Shown: positions 21,076-32,567, counted from the first letter of the stretch. The stretch: 64,000 bases of DNA from Persicaria tinctoria (GCA_037127255.1 JBANSL010000010.1:27980620-28044619); one strand, 5' to 3'. Notes: a model not told the origin generated them from the sequence alone. Program-made: numbers and translations.

Positions 21076-22999
21076 TGATTGCCATGTTTTAGAATATCTT
21101 TTATATCGTTTTCTGCATACATTTCATACATTTGGATTAGAATAGTACAGAATCTATGTAGTTTATGTTTATTTGCCAAATTATGAAATCTACACCAGTT
21201 TCTGTTTAAATTCGCAGAAATCAAAGCAATTTACAGCATTTCTGAGAAAGGATGAAAAGCTCGAAAGTCAACTACAGAAGTCCAAGGTCAAAGAGCAGCG
21301 GAACCAGGACAAATAAAACTGAAAGCAAGGAAATCTACCCGACAACATGTTAGTCGATATCGACTATAGCTTGTCGATCGATATCGAGTAAAGCTACTCG
21401 ATTTCCAGCAAGGTTGACCAGAATTGAGCAAGGCTAGAAGACAGGAGCACAGCTTACTCGATATCGAGGAATCTACTTGATATCGAGGAAAGCCCAAGTC
21501 GATTTCCACCTCTGGAGCCGGGATCGACGAAGCTGAGCACTAGGAGTCGACAAAAGAAGCTGGGAGCTTAGCAAAGCTACTCGATGTCGAGGAAATTCCT
21601 CGATATCGAGGAAAAATCCAGTCGACATGTGTCCTGAGGGCAAACATCGAGTTGCTGAGCGGAACACGAAGAAGGTGCTACTCGATATCAAGGAATCCTA
21701 CTCGAGATCGAGGAAACCCCAGTGGCCGACGAGGAGCTGTCCGAGAATCTGGTTAAGTTTCTATCCCGAAACCGATGGAGATATTTTCGAGATCAAATTC
21801 TATCAAATTCTATCAAGTTCCATCAAGATCTATCAACTCCATGAAGGATTTATCCACAAATTAGATATAGTCCTAGTTGATTTATTCCTTTTATTCCATT
21901 ATTTAATCTTTAAGTAAGTAGATAAATAGATATAGATATAGATAGACTTTCTTACCTTGATTAGCAAGGATTGGAAGCCTATAAATAAAGCCCTAGGGGC
22001 TGGATTTTATTCATTTAATTTCACACACAATTAGTTACATAGAGAGAGTAGAGGAGAGAGCTTATGGCGAGAGAAGTTGGAAAGGCGAAAGCGAAATTGG
22101 CTTCGATTGGCTGTAAGTTTTCTTTAGTTTATTTAATGCAAGTTATTTTCCTGAAATCTTTGATGAGTTTCTTGATGATGAAGAGCGAGTAGTCCACCCA
22201 CTTCTAGGGTCGGGGTGAGCCCGACGGTAGCCATGTGAGGTGATGCGGTAAAGGTACGATCTTTTTATGCAATTCATCTTCTATCCCTGCGAGCTTGATT
22301 CTTTTGCGAAAGTTGAAGGTGATCCTTGTTTGTGTTATTGAAGCGAAAGTGATCTTAATACAACTTAGATTAATTATGTGAAAAAGGGTTAGTACCAATT
22401 AGGGTTTATGCGAAAGCCTTTATCTTCCTATTTGTTAATAACGAAAGTTACTTGATGAAAAGCATGATCTTTTATGCCTTTATGTGTTATTTTGCATGGT
22501 TATCCTTGCGGTGTTGAAACCCTGATCTTGGAGGTCTTTAGTTTATTGAATTAATTCATCAAAATCTGCGTTATGCGTTAGAAAATTTGCACTTTTAAGT
22601 TTATGTTGCTTTGTCGATTTCGAGGAGTGTTTAGTCGACATCGAGTAGTTTTACTCGACATCGAGGACATCTTGTCGAGATCGAGTTGTCAACTTTGATT
22701 TCTGTTTCTGTTTGTCGATTTTGGTTACTGTTGGTCTATATTGCTAGTCGATATCGAGTAACTTTAGTCGATATCGACGAGTTTTTGTTGCTTTCGCTTT
22801 CTTTTCTGCTTTTCTTTGTTATTTTTGTCTTTCTGTCTGTGAGATTTACAGCTACCTGAGATCCGCTGACGTGTTTCCTCGTGGATCGATCCTGACTTCC
22901 CGCTGCTACATCAGGAGGAGGTCTTGTAATTATTTGCGTGGGCACGAATCTGGTTTGATTTATATTTCTATATTTTAAACTTGATTTCCTCCTACAACA
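21076..22999 (+). repeat. Gypsy 5' LTR, 1924 bp
   Basis: Starts TGATTGCCATGTTTTAG after the target duplication and ends CCTACAACA three bases before the primer site. Two zones (21350-21720 and 22610-22780) are studded with copies of the self-complementary TCGATATCGA and close variants. A possible promoter lies in the U3/R part near 21975-22025 (CCTATAAATAAAGCCCTAGG). The short open frames here are not genes. Confidence 0.88.
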
Positions 23000-23002
23000 A
23001 AT

Positions 23003-23020
23003 TGGCGCCGTTGCCAGGGA
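23003..23020 (+). other. Primer binding site of the gypsy element
   Basis: TGGCGCCGTTGCCAGGGA lies three bases after the LTR end. This sequence, with one or two differences, is the standard primer site of plant Athila/Tat elements, usually attributed to tRNA-Asp. Confidence 0.85.
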
Positions 23021-23082
23021 AGCAATCATTCGCGCCTTAGGTAGTTAGATCTCACGTTTTCTTTGAGTTACTTTGTAGGTGT

Positions 23083-24404
23083 ATGCGTCGTTCTGGTCAA
23101 CCAACTGAGTTTGACGGCTTAGACGAACCGGAACGCCTTCTACACGTCCACGCTAAACTAAAAAGAGCCATGGCGGCCGCAGAAACACAAGAACATCTGA
23201 TACAGAGGCTTCAGAGGGAACTAGCCGCCAAAGATACTTCTCTCACCACTAAGAAAGCAGGCAGGGAACAGGAAGCTGAGCGAAGGAGGCAAGCAGAAGC
23301 TGAGCTTGCGCAATACCCTACCACTGCAGAGGATTACATACACCCGACTCTCGTCGTGCCTGAATCGGCTATTCTAATCCCTCAAAATAATTTTGAAATT
23401 CGCACTCGCTTCCTTATTGAACTAAAAAATAATGCTTTTCATGGAAGATTTAATGAATGCCCTCTTGAACATATTACCAATTTTTCTGACATGTGTCGTA
23501 CTCTTGCCGAAGGTATTACTCTGGAATATGTCAAGATGAAGGCATTTTGTTGGTCTCTCGCCGGTCCTGCATTGAAGTGGCTCGAAGGACTGAAACCAAG
23601 ATCCCTCACAACATCGGCTCAAGTAGAGCAGGAATTTCTCAACAAATTCTTTCCTCCTGCCAAGACAACACTCCTCCCCTAGAAGATTACAGCTTTCAAA
23701 CAGAAGCCTAGGGAGCCGCTGGCAAAAGCATGGGAACGATATAAGGAACTACTGCGATCTTGCCCTACTCATGGACAGCCACCCTATGTCATTCAGGAAA
23801 TCTTCTTCGATTCTCTTGACCATACCACTAAGGATAGGATAAATCAGTATACTCGATATGAGTACCTGACGATGCCACCAGCTGACGCATGGGGTGTACT
23901 CGACAAGCTCATCAACTACGATAATAAGTATGGGGCTACTACAAACTATGACAAGAATGCCTATGCCAGGCCAGCCCCATCCATGCCCCTCTATGAGCCC
24001 CCTAAGGAGATTGACCCAGATGTCAAAGAGCAGTACTAAAGAGATCAGAATCGCAAGCTCTTCAAGCAAGTCAAGTATCTTTCTGTCAACCAGCCCTGCA
24101 TCGAATGCGGATCACAGCGGTACACCACTACTGAGTGCCCACACACAGAGCAAGTCAGGCTGGTAGAATTCCATGAAGAGGTAGTTTACGCAGGGGGTCC
24201 TAATCGCTATGTGGGGGACCAAAGGTTTCAGCAGCCACAATGGAACCAAGGTTCCCCTAGGACCCCCCCCCCCCCCCCACCATACAGAGCTCCAAGACAT
24301 CCGGAAAGGGACCAGAAGAGGGATGACCTACGGACCATCCTAGAGGAAATGTGGAGGAACCATTCAGACACCAAGCAGTCCTTCAACTCAGTCTACACTC
24401 AGAT
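23083..24404 (+). pseudogene. Gypsy gag, truncated, with stops
   Basis: Starts MRRSGQPTEFDGLDEPERLL, followed by a charged helical stretch and the retrotransposon gag core FHGRFNECPLEHITNFSDMC..WSLAGPALKWLEGL..EFLNKFFPPAKT. A stop at 23680 interrupts it; the same frame continues ITAFKQKPREPLAKAWERYK ELLRSCPTHGQPP, the usual gag core end. A cysteine cluster CIECGSQRYTTTECP lies near 24100, after a second stop near 24038. A C run (24266-24278) encodes a Pro stretch. The last codons (ILEEMWRNHSDTKQSFNSVY) run directly into LTR2, so the rest of gag-pol is deleted. Confidence 0.85.
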
Positions 24405-24407
24405 TGA

Positions 24408-26305
24408 TATATCTTTTATATCGTTTTCTGCATACATTTCATACATTTGGGTTAGAATAGTACATAATCTATGTAGTTTATGTTTATTTTCTAAATTATG
24501 GAATCTACACCAGTTTCTATTTAAATTCGCAGAAATCAAAGCAATTTACAGCAGTTCTCAGAAAGGAAGAAAAGCTCGAAAGTAAACAACAGAAGTCCAA
24601 GGTCAAAGAGCAGCGGAACCAGGACAAATCAAGCTGAAAGCAAGGAAATCTGCCCTACAAAATGTTAGTCGATATCGACTAAAGCTTGTCGATATCGAGT
24701 AAAGCTACTCGATTTCCAGCAAGGTTGACCAGAATCGAGCAAGGCTAGAAGACAGGAGCACAGCTTACTCGATATCGAGGAATCTACTCGATATCGAGGA
24801 AAGCCCAAGTCGATTTCCACCTCTGGAGCCGGGATCGACGAAGCTGAGCACTTGGAGTCGACAAGAGAAGCTGGGAGCCGAGCAAAGCTACTCGATGTCG
24901 AGGAAATTCCTCGATATCGAGGAAAAATCCAGTCGCCATGTGTCCTGAGGGCCAACATCGAGTTGCTGAGCGAAAGACGAAGAAGGTACTACTCGATATC
25001 GAGGAATCCTACTCGATATCGAGGAAACCTGAGTGGCCGACGAGGAGCTGTCCGAGAGTCTTGTTAGGTTTCTATCCCGAAACCGATGGAGATATTTTCG
25101 AGATCAAATTCTATCAAGTTCCATCAAGATCTATCAACTCCATTAAGGATTTATCCATAAATTAGATATATTCCTAGTTGATTTATTTCTTTTATTCCAT
25201 TATTTAATCTTTAAGTAAGTAGATAAATAGATATAGATATAGATAGGCTTTCTTACCTTGATTAGCAAGGATTGGAAGCCTATAAATAAAGCCCTAGGGG
25301 CTGGATTTTATTCATTCAATTTCACACACAATTAGTTACATAGAGAGAGTAGAGGAGAGAGCTTGTGGCGAGAGAAGTTGGAAAGGCGAAAGCGAAATTG
25401 GCTTCGATTGGCTGTAAGTTTTCTTTAGTTTATTTAATGCAAGTTATTTTCCTGAAATCTTTGATGAGTTTCTTGATGATGAAGAGCGAGTAGTCCACCC
25501 ACTTCTAGGGTCGGGGTGAGCCCGACGGTAGCCATGTGAGGTGATGCGGTAAAGGTACGATCTTTTTATGTAATTCATCTTCTATCCCTGCGAGCATGAT
25601 TCTTTTGCAAAAGTTGAAGGTGATCCTTGTTTGTGTTATTGAAGCGAAAGTGATCTTAATACAACTTAGATTAATTATGTGAAAAAGGGTTAGTACCAAT
25701 TAGAGTTTATGCGAAAGCCTTTATCTTCCTATTTGTTAATAACGAAAGTTACTTGATGAAAAACATGATCTTTTATGCCTTTATGTGTTATTTTGCATGG
25801 TTATCGTTACGGTGTTGAAACCTTGATCTTGGAGGTCTTTAGTTTATTGAATTAATTCATCAAAATCTGCGTTCTGCGTTCGAAAAGTTGCACTTTTAAG
25901 TTTATGTTGCTTTTTCGATTTCGAGGAAGGTTTAGTCGACATCGAGTAGTTTTACTCGACATCGAGGACATCGTGTCGATATCGAGTTGAATTGTCTGCT
26001 TTGATTTCTGTTTCTGTTTGTCGATTTTGGTTACTGTTGGTCTATATTGCTAGTCGATATCGAGTAACTTTAGTCGATATCGACGAGTTTTTGTTGCTTT
26101 CGCTTTCTTTTCTGCTTTTCTTTGTTATTTTTGTCTTTCTGTCTGTGAGATTTACAGCTACCTGAGATCCGCTGACGTGTTTCCTCGTGGATCGATCCTG
26201 ACTTCCCGCTGCTACATCAGGAGGAGGTCTTGTAATTATTTGCGTGGGTACGAATCTGGTTTGATTTATATTTCTATATTTTAAACTCGATTTCCTCCTA
26301 CAACA
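24408..26305 (+). repeat. Gypsy 3' LTR, lacking its first bases
   Basis: Matches LTR1 from ATATCTTTTATATCG to the end CCTACAACA, with scattered substitutions and small indels. The first 15 or so bases of LTR1 (TGATTGCCATGTTTT..) are absent, replaced by the gag joint. The TCGATATCGA-rich zones are kept (24665-25025 and 25920-26085). Confidence 0.85.
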
Positions 26306-26310
26306 ATATT

Positions 26311-27000
26311 CAAAATATATAGCTCATGAAATTGTATTGAACATGTTAACTTATAGAAACTCTTCCGTCCTATTTATTACTGGCATTGGCATCCTTAATG
26401 AAGGAGGCTTCAATTTTTTCTGAATGTTGAATATATTTTAAAAGTTTCTGAATGTTGAATACGAAGTTTGTTACTGACATTGGCATCCTATATGGCCTGT
26501 GCAAATACGAATTATCTGATTTTTTTTCTTGAAAGTTTCTAAATGTTGTACATCCTACTTGATGACATGTTTTTCTGAAAGTTTCTGAATTTTGAATATA
26601 TCATACTTGATGTCATGTTTTTTTGAAAGTTTTTTCTATCATGTATAGTCAAACATGGTCGAAATCCCCACAAAAGCCATTACACTCACACCCGCATTTA
26701 TATATAATTAAATTGAGATTAGATTATATATAAACATATATTCATATAAAGACGTACATATAAATATATAATAGTTGGCATATATCTAATAATATATAAA
26801 CAACCCCCACTTACTCTGTACATGCAAATCAAATGAACTCACACCCACCCCTGCCTAAATTTAATTTTGCATACAACACATGAGATTGTTCAGCAGAATA
26901 ACAAACATCACCAAAATAAAACATAACAGGCTCATTAAACGGATCAAAAGCACACAACAAAAAACGACACCAGTTTGGAGCCGATCTCTAATTTTCTCTT
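26311..27000. other. AT-rich stretch with a degenerate tandem repeat
   Basis: From about 26410 to 26640 a unit near 50-60 bp recurs imperfectly (GAAAGTTTCTGAATGTTGAATA, CTTGATGaCATGTTTTT). The rest is AT-rich with no gene. Confidence 0.5.
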
Positions 27001-27004
27001 ACTA

Positions 27005-27075
27005 AGCCTATTAGCTCAAATGACAGAGCGATGTGTTTAGACACAAAGATGTGGGTTCGAATCCCACATAGGCTA
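27005..27075 (+). other. tRNA-like sequence, left copy of an inverted pair
   Basis: Acceptor-like arms AGCCTAT and ATAGGCT pair over 7 bp. TAGCTCAAATGACAGAGC gives a 4-bp D-arm-like stem and matches the A box; GTGGGTTCGAATCCCAC is a perfect T arm with B box. The middle stem (TGTG/CACA) has only a six-base loop (TTTAGA), so no normal anticodon loop forms. It is better read as a tRNA pseudogene or the head of a SINE than as a working tRNA. Confidence 0.65.
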
Positions 27076-27167
27076 TCTAGATATTGAGTTTGATTCTATG
27101 AATGACATCAATTCAAAAAATAAGGAAAATCATTGGTATAAAGTTGAACTTCCAATTAAATTGAGAT

Positions 27168-27238
27168 TAGCCTATGAAGGATTTGAACCCGCATCTTTGT
27201 GCATGAGCACATCGCTCTACTATTTGAGCTAATAGGCT
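27168..27238 (-). other. tRNA-like sequence, right copy of an inverted pair
   Basis: On the minus strand it has the same AGCCTAT..ATAGGCT closing arms, a D arm TAGCTCAAATAGTAGAGC, a middle stem TGTG/CACA with loop CTCATG, and a T arm weakened to GCGGGTTCAAATCCTTC. It is the near mirror image of the copy at 27005-27075; the two could fold into one long hairpin with a spacer of about 92 bases. Confidence 0.65.
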
Positions 27239-27349
27239 TAAATTTTGTCATGTTGAATAAGAGCATAAATTTTGTCAAGTGAACTCTCACAACAAGCTAG
27301 TTCTATTTCAACCAAACCAGCTTGAAACAAAAAACGAGAATATGAGGTA

Positions 27350-27775
27350 AACATTAGTTACCTGAATAGCTTCATCTGAGTGACCATCCAGTAGAAGTAA
27401 AGAAGTTATGGAATTTCAAGCACGATTCTGGTTCAAAAGTGGGAAGTGAAAATTTTAATTGCAAAAAATCAAGAAAAGGATACGATAGCCTACTTAGCAA
27501 CCACCATATCACAACTTCCATGCAGAAAACATATCTCAACAACAGCCCTTACATTTTCAAAGGGATAGCAATCCACCAACCCCGCGATCTTAGACCTGAT
27601 TAAAGCAGAGCCTCCATCCTTCTACAAGGATGAAATCTCTTCTTTGAGGTCTTAGTGCTACTCCGTCCCCTTCTCTATCTCCAGGTTTATCAGTGCATCT
27701 TCAATAAAAAGAGTACCCCGCCTTGTGGAATCTGTAAAGCAGTTTGCTGGCTCAAACCATGCACGTTCTTTTACA
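27350..27775 (-). pseudogene. HOS1: HOS1-like gene fragment (ELYS-like region)
   Basis: The minus strand reads AWFEPANCFTDSTRRGTLFI, EDALINLEIEKGTE*H*DLK, EEISSL*KDGGSALIRSKIA, GLVDCYPFENVRAVVEICFL, HGSCDMVVAK*AI, then an intron-like stretch, then LLLDGHSDEAIQ before a GT donor at about 27359. From memory this matches the ELYS-like region of plant HOS1, an E3 ligase at the nuclear pore involved in cold response and flowering. The RING domain and the rest are absent. Four in-frame stops replace what should be CAA or CAG codons. The retained intron borders point to a DNA-level copy. The naming rests on recognition only. Confidence 0.6.
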
Positions 27776-28395
27776 GTTGACTTTCTTTGAAGGAAAAGGC
27801 ATTGCCATGATCAAATGTCTGCATGTTATGATCTTATATTATCAAGAAAATGATTCCTTATACACCACATCATCATCTCCATATTCTATGTTCAAAAATG
27901 ATATCAGCAGGGTAAAAATAAATAAAACCAAAAGCAAGGAAAAAAGGATCACCTTCTACTGTTGTAGAAAAAAAAACCATGTATCGGTTGCCCAGTAGCT
28001 TTTATAGGCTGAATTTGGGGAAGTTACATTTGTGTAAACTATCCCACGTACTGCCTGTTACATCACAATTTTTTTTTTCTTTTGAAATCTTTGCAGTTTC
28101 TTTCTTAGTTAACTGGAATGTCTAGAGGAGCTGCTTATTGATAGGCTATTTGGGCCTTTCTTTTAACATGTATTGAGCCTGCATTGGAATTTTCATGATC
28201 CACTTTAAATTGCAAGCTATTCCATTACATTAAATCACATTTTTAGCATATCATAAATGTGACAATTTTTTTTTATGAAATCATGAATTCAATCAATTCA
28301 CAAAAATATGCCCTCCAATACCCTAATTTTATGATTTTTTTTTTCCTTTGCCTCATAAAATATTCTAAATACTAAGGCTCTTAATATAGATTTTA
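27776..28395. other. Unassigned stretch
   Basis: No supported gene. The open frame at 27744-27998 overlaps the HOS1-like relic on the other strand and has no recognisable motif. Confidence 0.35.
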
Positions 28396-28397
28396 CA

Positions 28398-29220
28398 GAC
28401 ATGTGTCATTTATGGCATTCAATTTGGGAGCTGCGAAATAGAATTATTTTTCGCAACAGCTCTGACAAGGGTATTATCAATGTTTTAACTTATACTATTG
28501 ATAAGATTTCATACTGGAGTAAACAACAAGTGAAAACCAAATTACCAAAACGTATTAGACCCCCTGATAAAATGATTTGGAAATGTCCTCCAAAAAAATG
28601 TCGTTAAGATTAATGTCGATGCTTCGGTCAAGATTGGTAGTCATCCTCAGATTGGGTGCATTCTTAGGAATAATTATGGTCAGGTTATTCGAATACATAA
28701 ATACAATGTTAGGATGAGCTCTGTCATCCTAGTTGAAGCGTTTGCAGTATATATAGGTATAAGACTGGTAGTGGGGCTTGTGATACGGAGAGCCATAGTT
28801 GAAAGTAACTGCTTAATCGTTATCAATCTCATTAATCAAGGGAACAACATACCTCGCCTCTCTAGTCCATCATTGGCGCGGAAGGGTTCAACTTGTGGAA
28901 AGGCTTATTAAAGGACATTGAACTTAATATCAGGTTTATTTGCATAGAAGGTGACAACCTCGGTATAATTGACAGTCTTAAGACTGGTATTTTGTGCTTA
29001 AGCGAGATGAGATTCTCTTATCCGACTCTCTTTTATCTCTTCTTCATTTCTCGTGATTTGAATTCTCCCACATCTTTAGGGAATGAAATCCTGTAGCGGA
29101 CCGTCTTTCACATTTAGGCTACATCTTCTCCCGCTCTACTCCCCCTACTGATGCTCAAGGATGCTTTTGGTTAGATTGCGTTGTTTAACTTTAAAATTCT
29201 TTCCGATTCAAAAAAAAAAA
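28398..29220 (+). mobile_element. LINE 3' end with RNase H relic and poly(A)
   Basis: Starts with WHSIWELRNRIIFRNSSDKG, the usual linker before RNase H in plant LINEs. After a frameshift comes INVDASVKIGSHPQIGCILR NNYG, then VEAFAVYIGIRLVVG..RRAIVESNCLIVINLI (RVT_3-type RNase H). Further on, in another frame, NPVADRLSHLGYIF is the C-terminal RNase H motif. A poly(A) of 11 bases closes it (29210-29220). At least two frameshifts make it non-functional. The segment 28893-28980 repeats the motif DIELNIRF..EGDN, suggesting a small internal duplication. No target duplication identified. Confidence 0.8.
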
Positions 29221-29550
29221 CTTGGGTCAAATACTATGGGTGTGTATGGACAACAACAAAAAACTGTTAAAAATTAATCATTTGTGGGTGTTTATTTTTT
29301 AACCAGTTTTTTGGTTGTTTGGATGGTCAAAATAAACAAAACAAAAACATGATAAAAATTAAGCTACAAAATAGAGGTTATTTGGGTGTTATTCTCCGTT
29401 TTCTCTTATTTGGTTTGAAAGTACCACAATACCCCTAATAACAACCAAATAAACTCCACTTTTTACAAATAAATGTTTTTCTCCTCATACGGAGATTATC
29501 TTGTTGTTTAAAATTTTAACTATTTTTACCAACAGTTTATAAATTTTATA

Positions 29551-29779
29551 CTCCCTCCGTTCCAAAATACATGGAGTTTTGGTTTTCCGCACGCTTTTTA
29601 AGGAACGAAAAACTCTATAAAATATTATTTTTTAGTTAATTTTTTATATATAATTTGATACTTATTACTAATAAGTATCGAATTATATAAAAAATTTAAT
29701 TAAAAAAATAATATTTCATAGAGTTTTCCGCTCCTTAAAAAACGTGTAAAAAAACTCATGTATTTTAGAACGGAGGTAG
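29551..29779. mobile_element. Stowaway-type MITE, 229 bp
   Basis: Left end CTCCCTCCGTTCCAAAATAC, right end the complement GTATTTTAGAACGGAGGTAG; TA at 29549-29550 and 29780-29781. The interior also folds on itself (TAAGGAACGAAAAACTCTAT against ATAGAGTTTTCCGCTCCTTA), so the whole element can form a long hairpin. Confidence 0.9.
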
Positions 29780-29819
29780 TAATATTTATAATTTTAGTAA
29801 ATTTATTAACCGTGTACGA

Positions 29820-30045
29820 ATTCAATATTGATACAGGAAGATGTTGTCGGGCGAGATGCGGTTGGGTGTTGGGAGGTCTGGATTGCCGTTTGGGGAGAAA
29901 ACCGTGAAGTGGGTCCCATGGAGTGATCGCGAAACACGTGTCAATGACGCGGCAGCTGACTAGCGGGCCCCACCGTCCGTCCATTTGACCCCGAGCCAAG
30001 GCGTGAGACCTAGCCTGTCTCACGTGTAATATTATGTAAATTCCC
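29820..30045. promoter_or_regulatory. GC-rich island with ACGTG motifs
   Basis: In an AT-rich setting this block holds AACACGTGTC (near 29934), GACGCGGCAGCTGAC, GCGGGCCCCACC and CTCACGTGTAA. ACGTG cores are typical plant bZIP/ABRE or G-box sites. No coding region follows on either strand, so this may be a stranded promoter or a transposon end. Confidence 0.35.
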
Positions 30046-30854
30046 AAATTAAAATTACAAAAATGGTATAGTGAAAATTAATGTTGCACAACAAAAAGGG
30101 CAAACTGCACAAAATGGCCCTTATTTATGCCTTTTGTACAAAACACCCCATTAGCGACATTGGAATCCTTCGTGGCCGCCACACTCGATCGGCTTCACAA
30201 TTGACAAACTAGCCTTATCAAACTTTTATTTAATGATTTTGTTATATAAAAAAACAAATAAACAGATTACAAGCACAAAACTTTAATTTAATTATACGAA
30301 GCAATACTTAACAATTTCATTTGTATTTTGTCCACTTTAAAATAAAATTACTCCGTTGTAATGAATAAGATCTTAGTTCGCAAGTAATCGAATAACTACT
30401 CCTACTGAATAACTATATTCTACTTTAAAGTAATTTTGTTCAGTTACAATGAGTAATTTTTTTCTTGTAAAATGTATTTATTCAGTTGACAGGCCGGCCG
30501 CGGTCTAATTAATCTCCTAACTTGTAACAACAAAAACACATGAGTAAAATAGAGAAATGGGAGATTTTAGAGAAAAAAACTATTTTTTTCTCTCTAATAG
30601 CTTCTCTAAACACATCTCTAAAATAGAGAAATGGATGGAGAGAGGGAAAAACTCTAATTTATAATAAAAAAATATATATTAACCAATTGAAAATAATAAG
30701 ATTAAATTTGAATAATATTTTGTCCAATTTTATGATAACTTTTATAGTAACAATCTAAATTTAATATTAATACCATTTAAAAATAAATATCAAATTTATC
30801 ACTAGAGTTTGTTTTTGAAAAAATATCATGTGAGAATATAATAATCATAAAAAA

Positions 30855-30982
30855 AATGTCGTGCAAGAGGATGGATAACATGTACTAGTTCACCAACAAA
30901 TATGAAGTTAAATCTTAGGATTAAGTTTAAATGAAGTCTTTAGAAATGTCGTGCAAGAGGATGGATAACATGTACTAATTCA
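30855..30982. repeat. Direct repeat, 38-bp copies 90 bp apart
   Basis: AATGTCGTGCAAGAGGATGG plus 18 further bases occurs at 30855 and again at 30945 with one difference. The exact 90-bp offset suggests a tandem duplication with diverged spacer. Confidence 0.85.
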
Positions 30983-31979
30983 TTTATTATAGTCTTTAAT
31001 AAATGTAAAAATATGTAAAATAGAGAAGCTATTGGAGTTGAAGTGAATTCTTTTTAGAGATTTTAATATTTTAATTTCTATTTTAGAGATTTTTTACAAA
31101 AATTTTGGGCTTGCTCTAACTAAACAACAAATTTAAATTTCTCTCCACTATATTTAAACAAAAATATTAATTTATATATACATACAAAATATTTTCTTTA
31201 TTGATACTTTTTATTTTTCTTAATTTATTATGTTTAAATAATAAGTTTAAAGTTTATATATGTGTATATTTAGCCCCCTTAAATGAAATCCCGGATTTGC
31301 CACTCTTAACTGGTGATCTACGGGTGAATCCAGCCCGACCCATAAATGTATGGTTTGAATGGATTTGGATCATTTCGATTTTCAAGTTGAATTATTTGCG
31401 TCAAAACTCAGATTTTTCAGATCGAATTAGATTGGGTGTAATCTTTAGACCCGATTCCGTTTTAACAGTAGGTCTACTCTGTTTACCAAAAATCATAATT
31501 AATTTCCTCTTTGTTCTAACACTTGGTAGGTGGAATATTGAAATCGATCGCCTAACTTAACGTATTCCATGGCTTGGAAGTAGGGGATGACTCATCATCG
31601 TATCACAATCTACTCATGATTTTGACTTGTATGTCTAAGAAAAGGAAAATCGTATTTGTTCATTATTTAATCCGTGTAGTGAATCTCTAGTTATTGTTAT
31701 TTCTAATTTAAGTAAATGGACATTAATATATATAGATCCAATAACTTAGAAAAAGATTGATCTTATAGCTTGAGCCTTGAATGATGTAGCAGAGCACACA
31801 ACAAATTTGTACTTTACTCAACCAATTAAGAAAAACGAGTAATTTCAGAAAAAATCTTCTTAAAAAAAAAGATGTCACTTTAGCTATTTTAATGTTCACT
31901 TTTCATTATAATAAATAAGGAGATATTAGTTGTAGTTTTGGATAAAGTGAAAAAGTGAAGTAATAATCAAGGATATAAG

Positions 31980-32345
31980 AGCTCGTTTGGTTGACAACTC
32001 AAAAACCCAGGAAGGAGAACTTCCCTCTCCTTCCTAGAAAGTAGGAGAAATTCATGTGTTTGGTTGATATTTTTGAAATTAAAAAACGCATGAATTCAAC
32101 CTCTCGGAAGTTGAATTCCCCAAAATGGAGGAAGTTCACTTATCTAGTCCCCTAGTAAAGTTCAACCTCCCTCATTTTTAACTTGGAAATTTTCATTTTC
32201 TTTATTTAATCTCCTAGAATAAAAAATCAACCAAACATATTTTTAGAATTCACATCAATTGAATTTCGTGGGAATTCAATTCCCATGAAGTAACTTCCCA
32301 AGAATTTCAATTCCCATGAAATATATTTTTGTTTGATTTCTTAAA
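31980..32345. mobile_element. MITE-like segment, tentative
   Basis: Starts GAGCTCGTTTGGTTGACAAC, a phrase common at ends of plant MITEs, and holds several inverted pieces of GGGAATTCAATTCCCATGAA type toward its right end. I could not find a clean matching terminal repeat or target duplication. Confidence 0.3.
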
Positions 32346-32567
32346 AATTGGGCAATTTTTTTAAAAGATATTTTTTAATTAGTTAATGAAATTATGAATT
32401 TACCGTGTTAAATGTTGGAAAATATTTGATTCCATATTAAAAGAGAGATCACGTTTTACGATGTAACATGTGGAGCGTGGGAAGAAAAAGATCTCCTTTT
32501 TGTTATTTGTACGGCAACTTCTCGTCATACGCACGGTGCCGGAGTTCGAGATCGGCAGTCATGCATG

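Larger units (their letters stand above)
21076..26305 (+). mobile_element. Ty3/gypsy element (Tat/Athila-like), internally deleted
   Basis: Two long LTRs (21076-22999; 24408-26305) enclose only about 1.4 kb. The element is flanked by ATATT on both sides (21071-21075 and 26306-26310). The primer site TGGCGCCGTTGCCAGGGA is the type used by plant Tat/Athila elements. Gag is partly kept; protease, RT, RNase H, integrase and the polypurine tract are gone because the internal region runs straight from gag into the second LTR, which itself lacks its first bases. The element needs helper functions, if it moves at all. Confidence 0.9.
30046..32500. other. AT-rich stretch without a gene
   Basis: Holds the 90-bp spaced repeat at 30855 and a MITE-like segment at 31980 listed separately. 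The frame at 31201-31560 has no recognisable motif. A segment around 30080-30190 (GGGCAAACTGCACAAAATGG) resembles ends of plant DNA transposons, with no partner found. Confidence 0.4.

Noticed and set aside
27005..27238. Functional tRNA genes
   Set aside because: Neither copy forms a seven-base anticodon loop; the inverted arrangement and arm mismatches favour pseudogenes or a repeat.
27744..27998. 84-codon plus-strand open frame
   Set aside because: Overlaps the HOS1-like relic on the other strand and has no motif.
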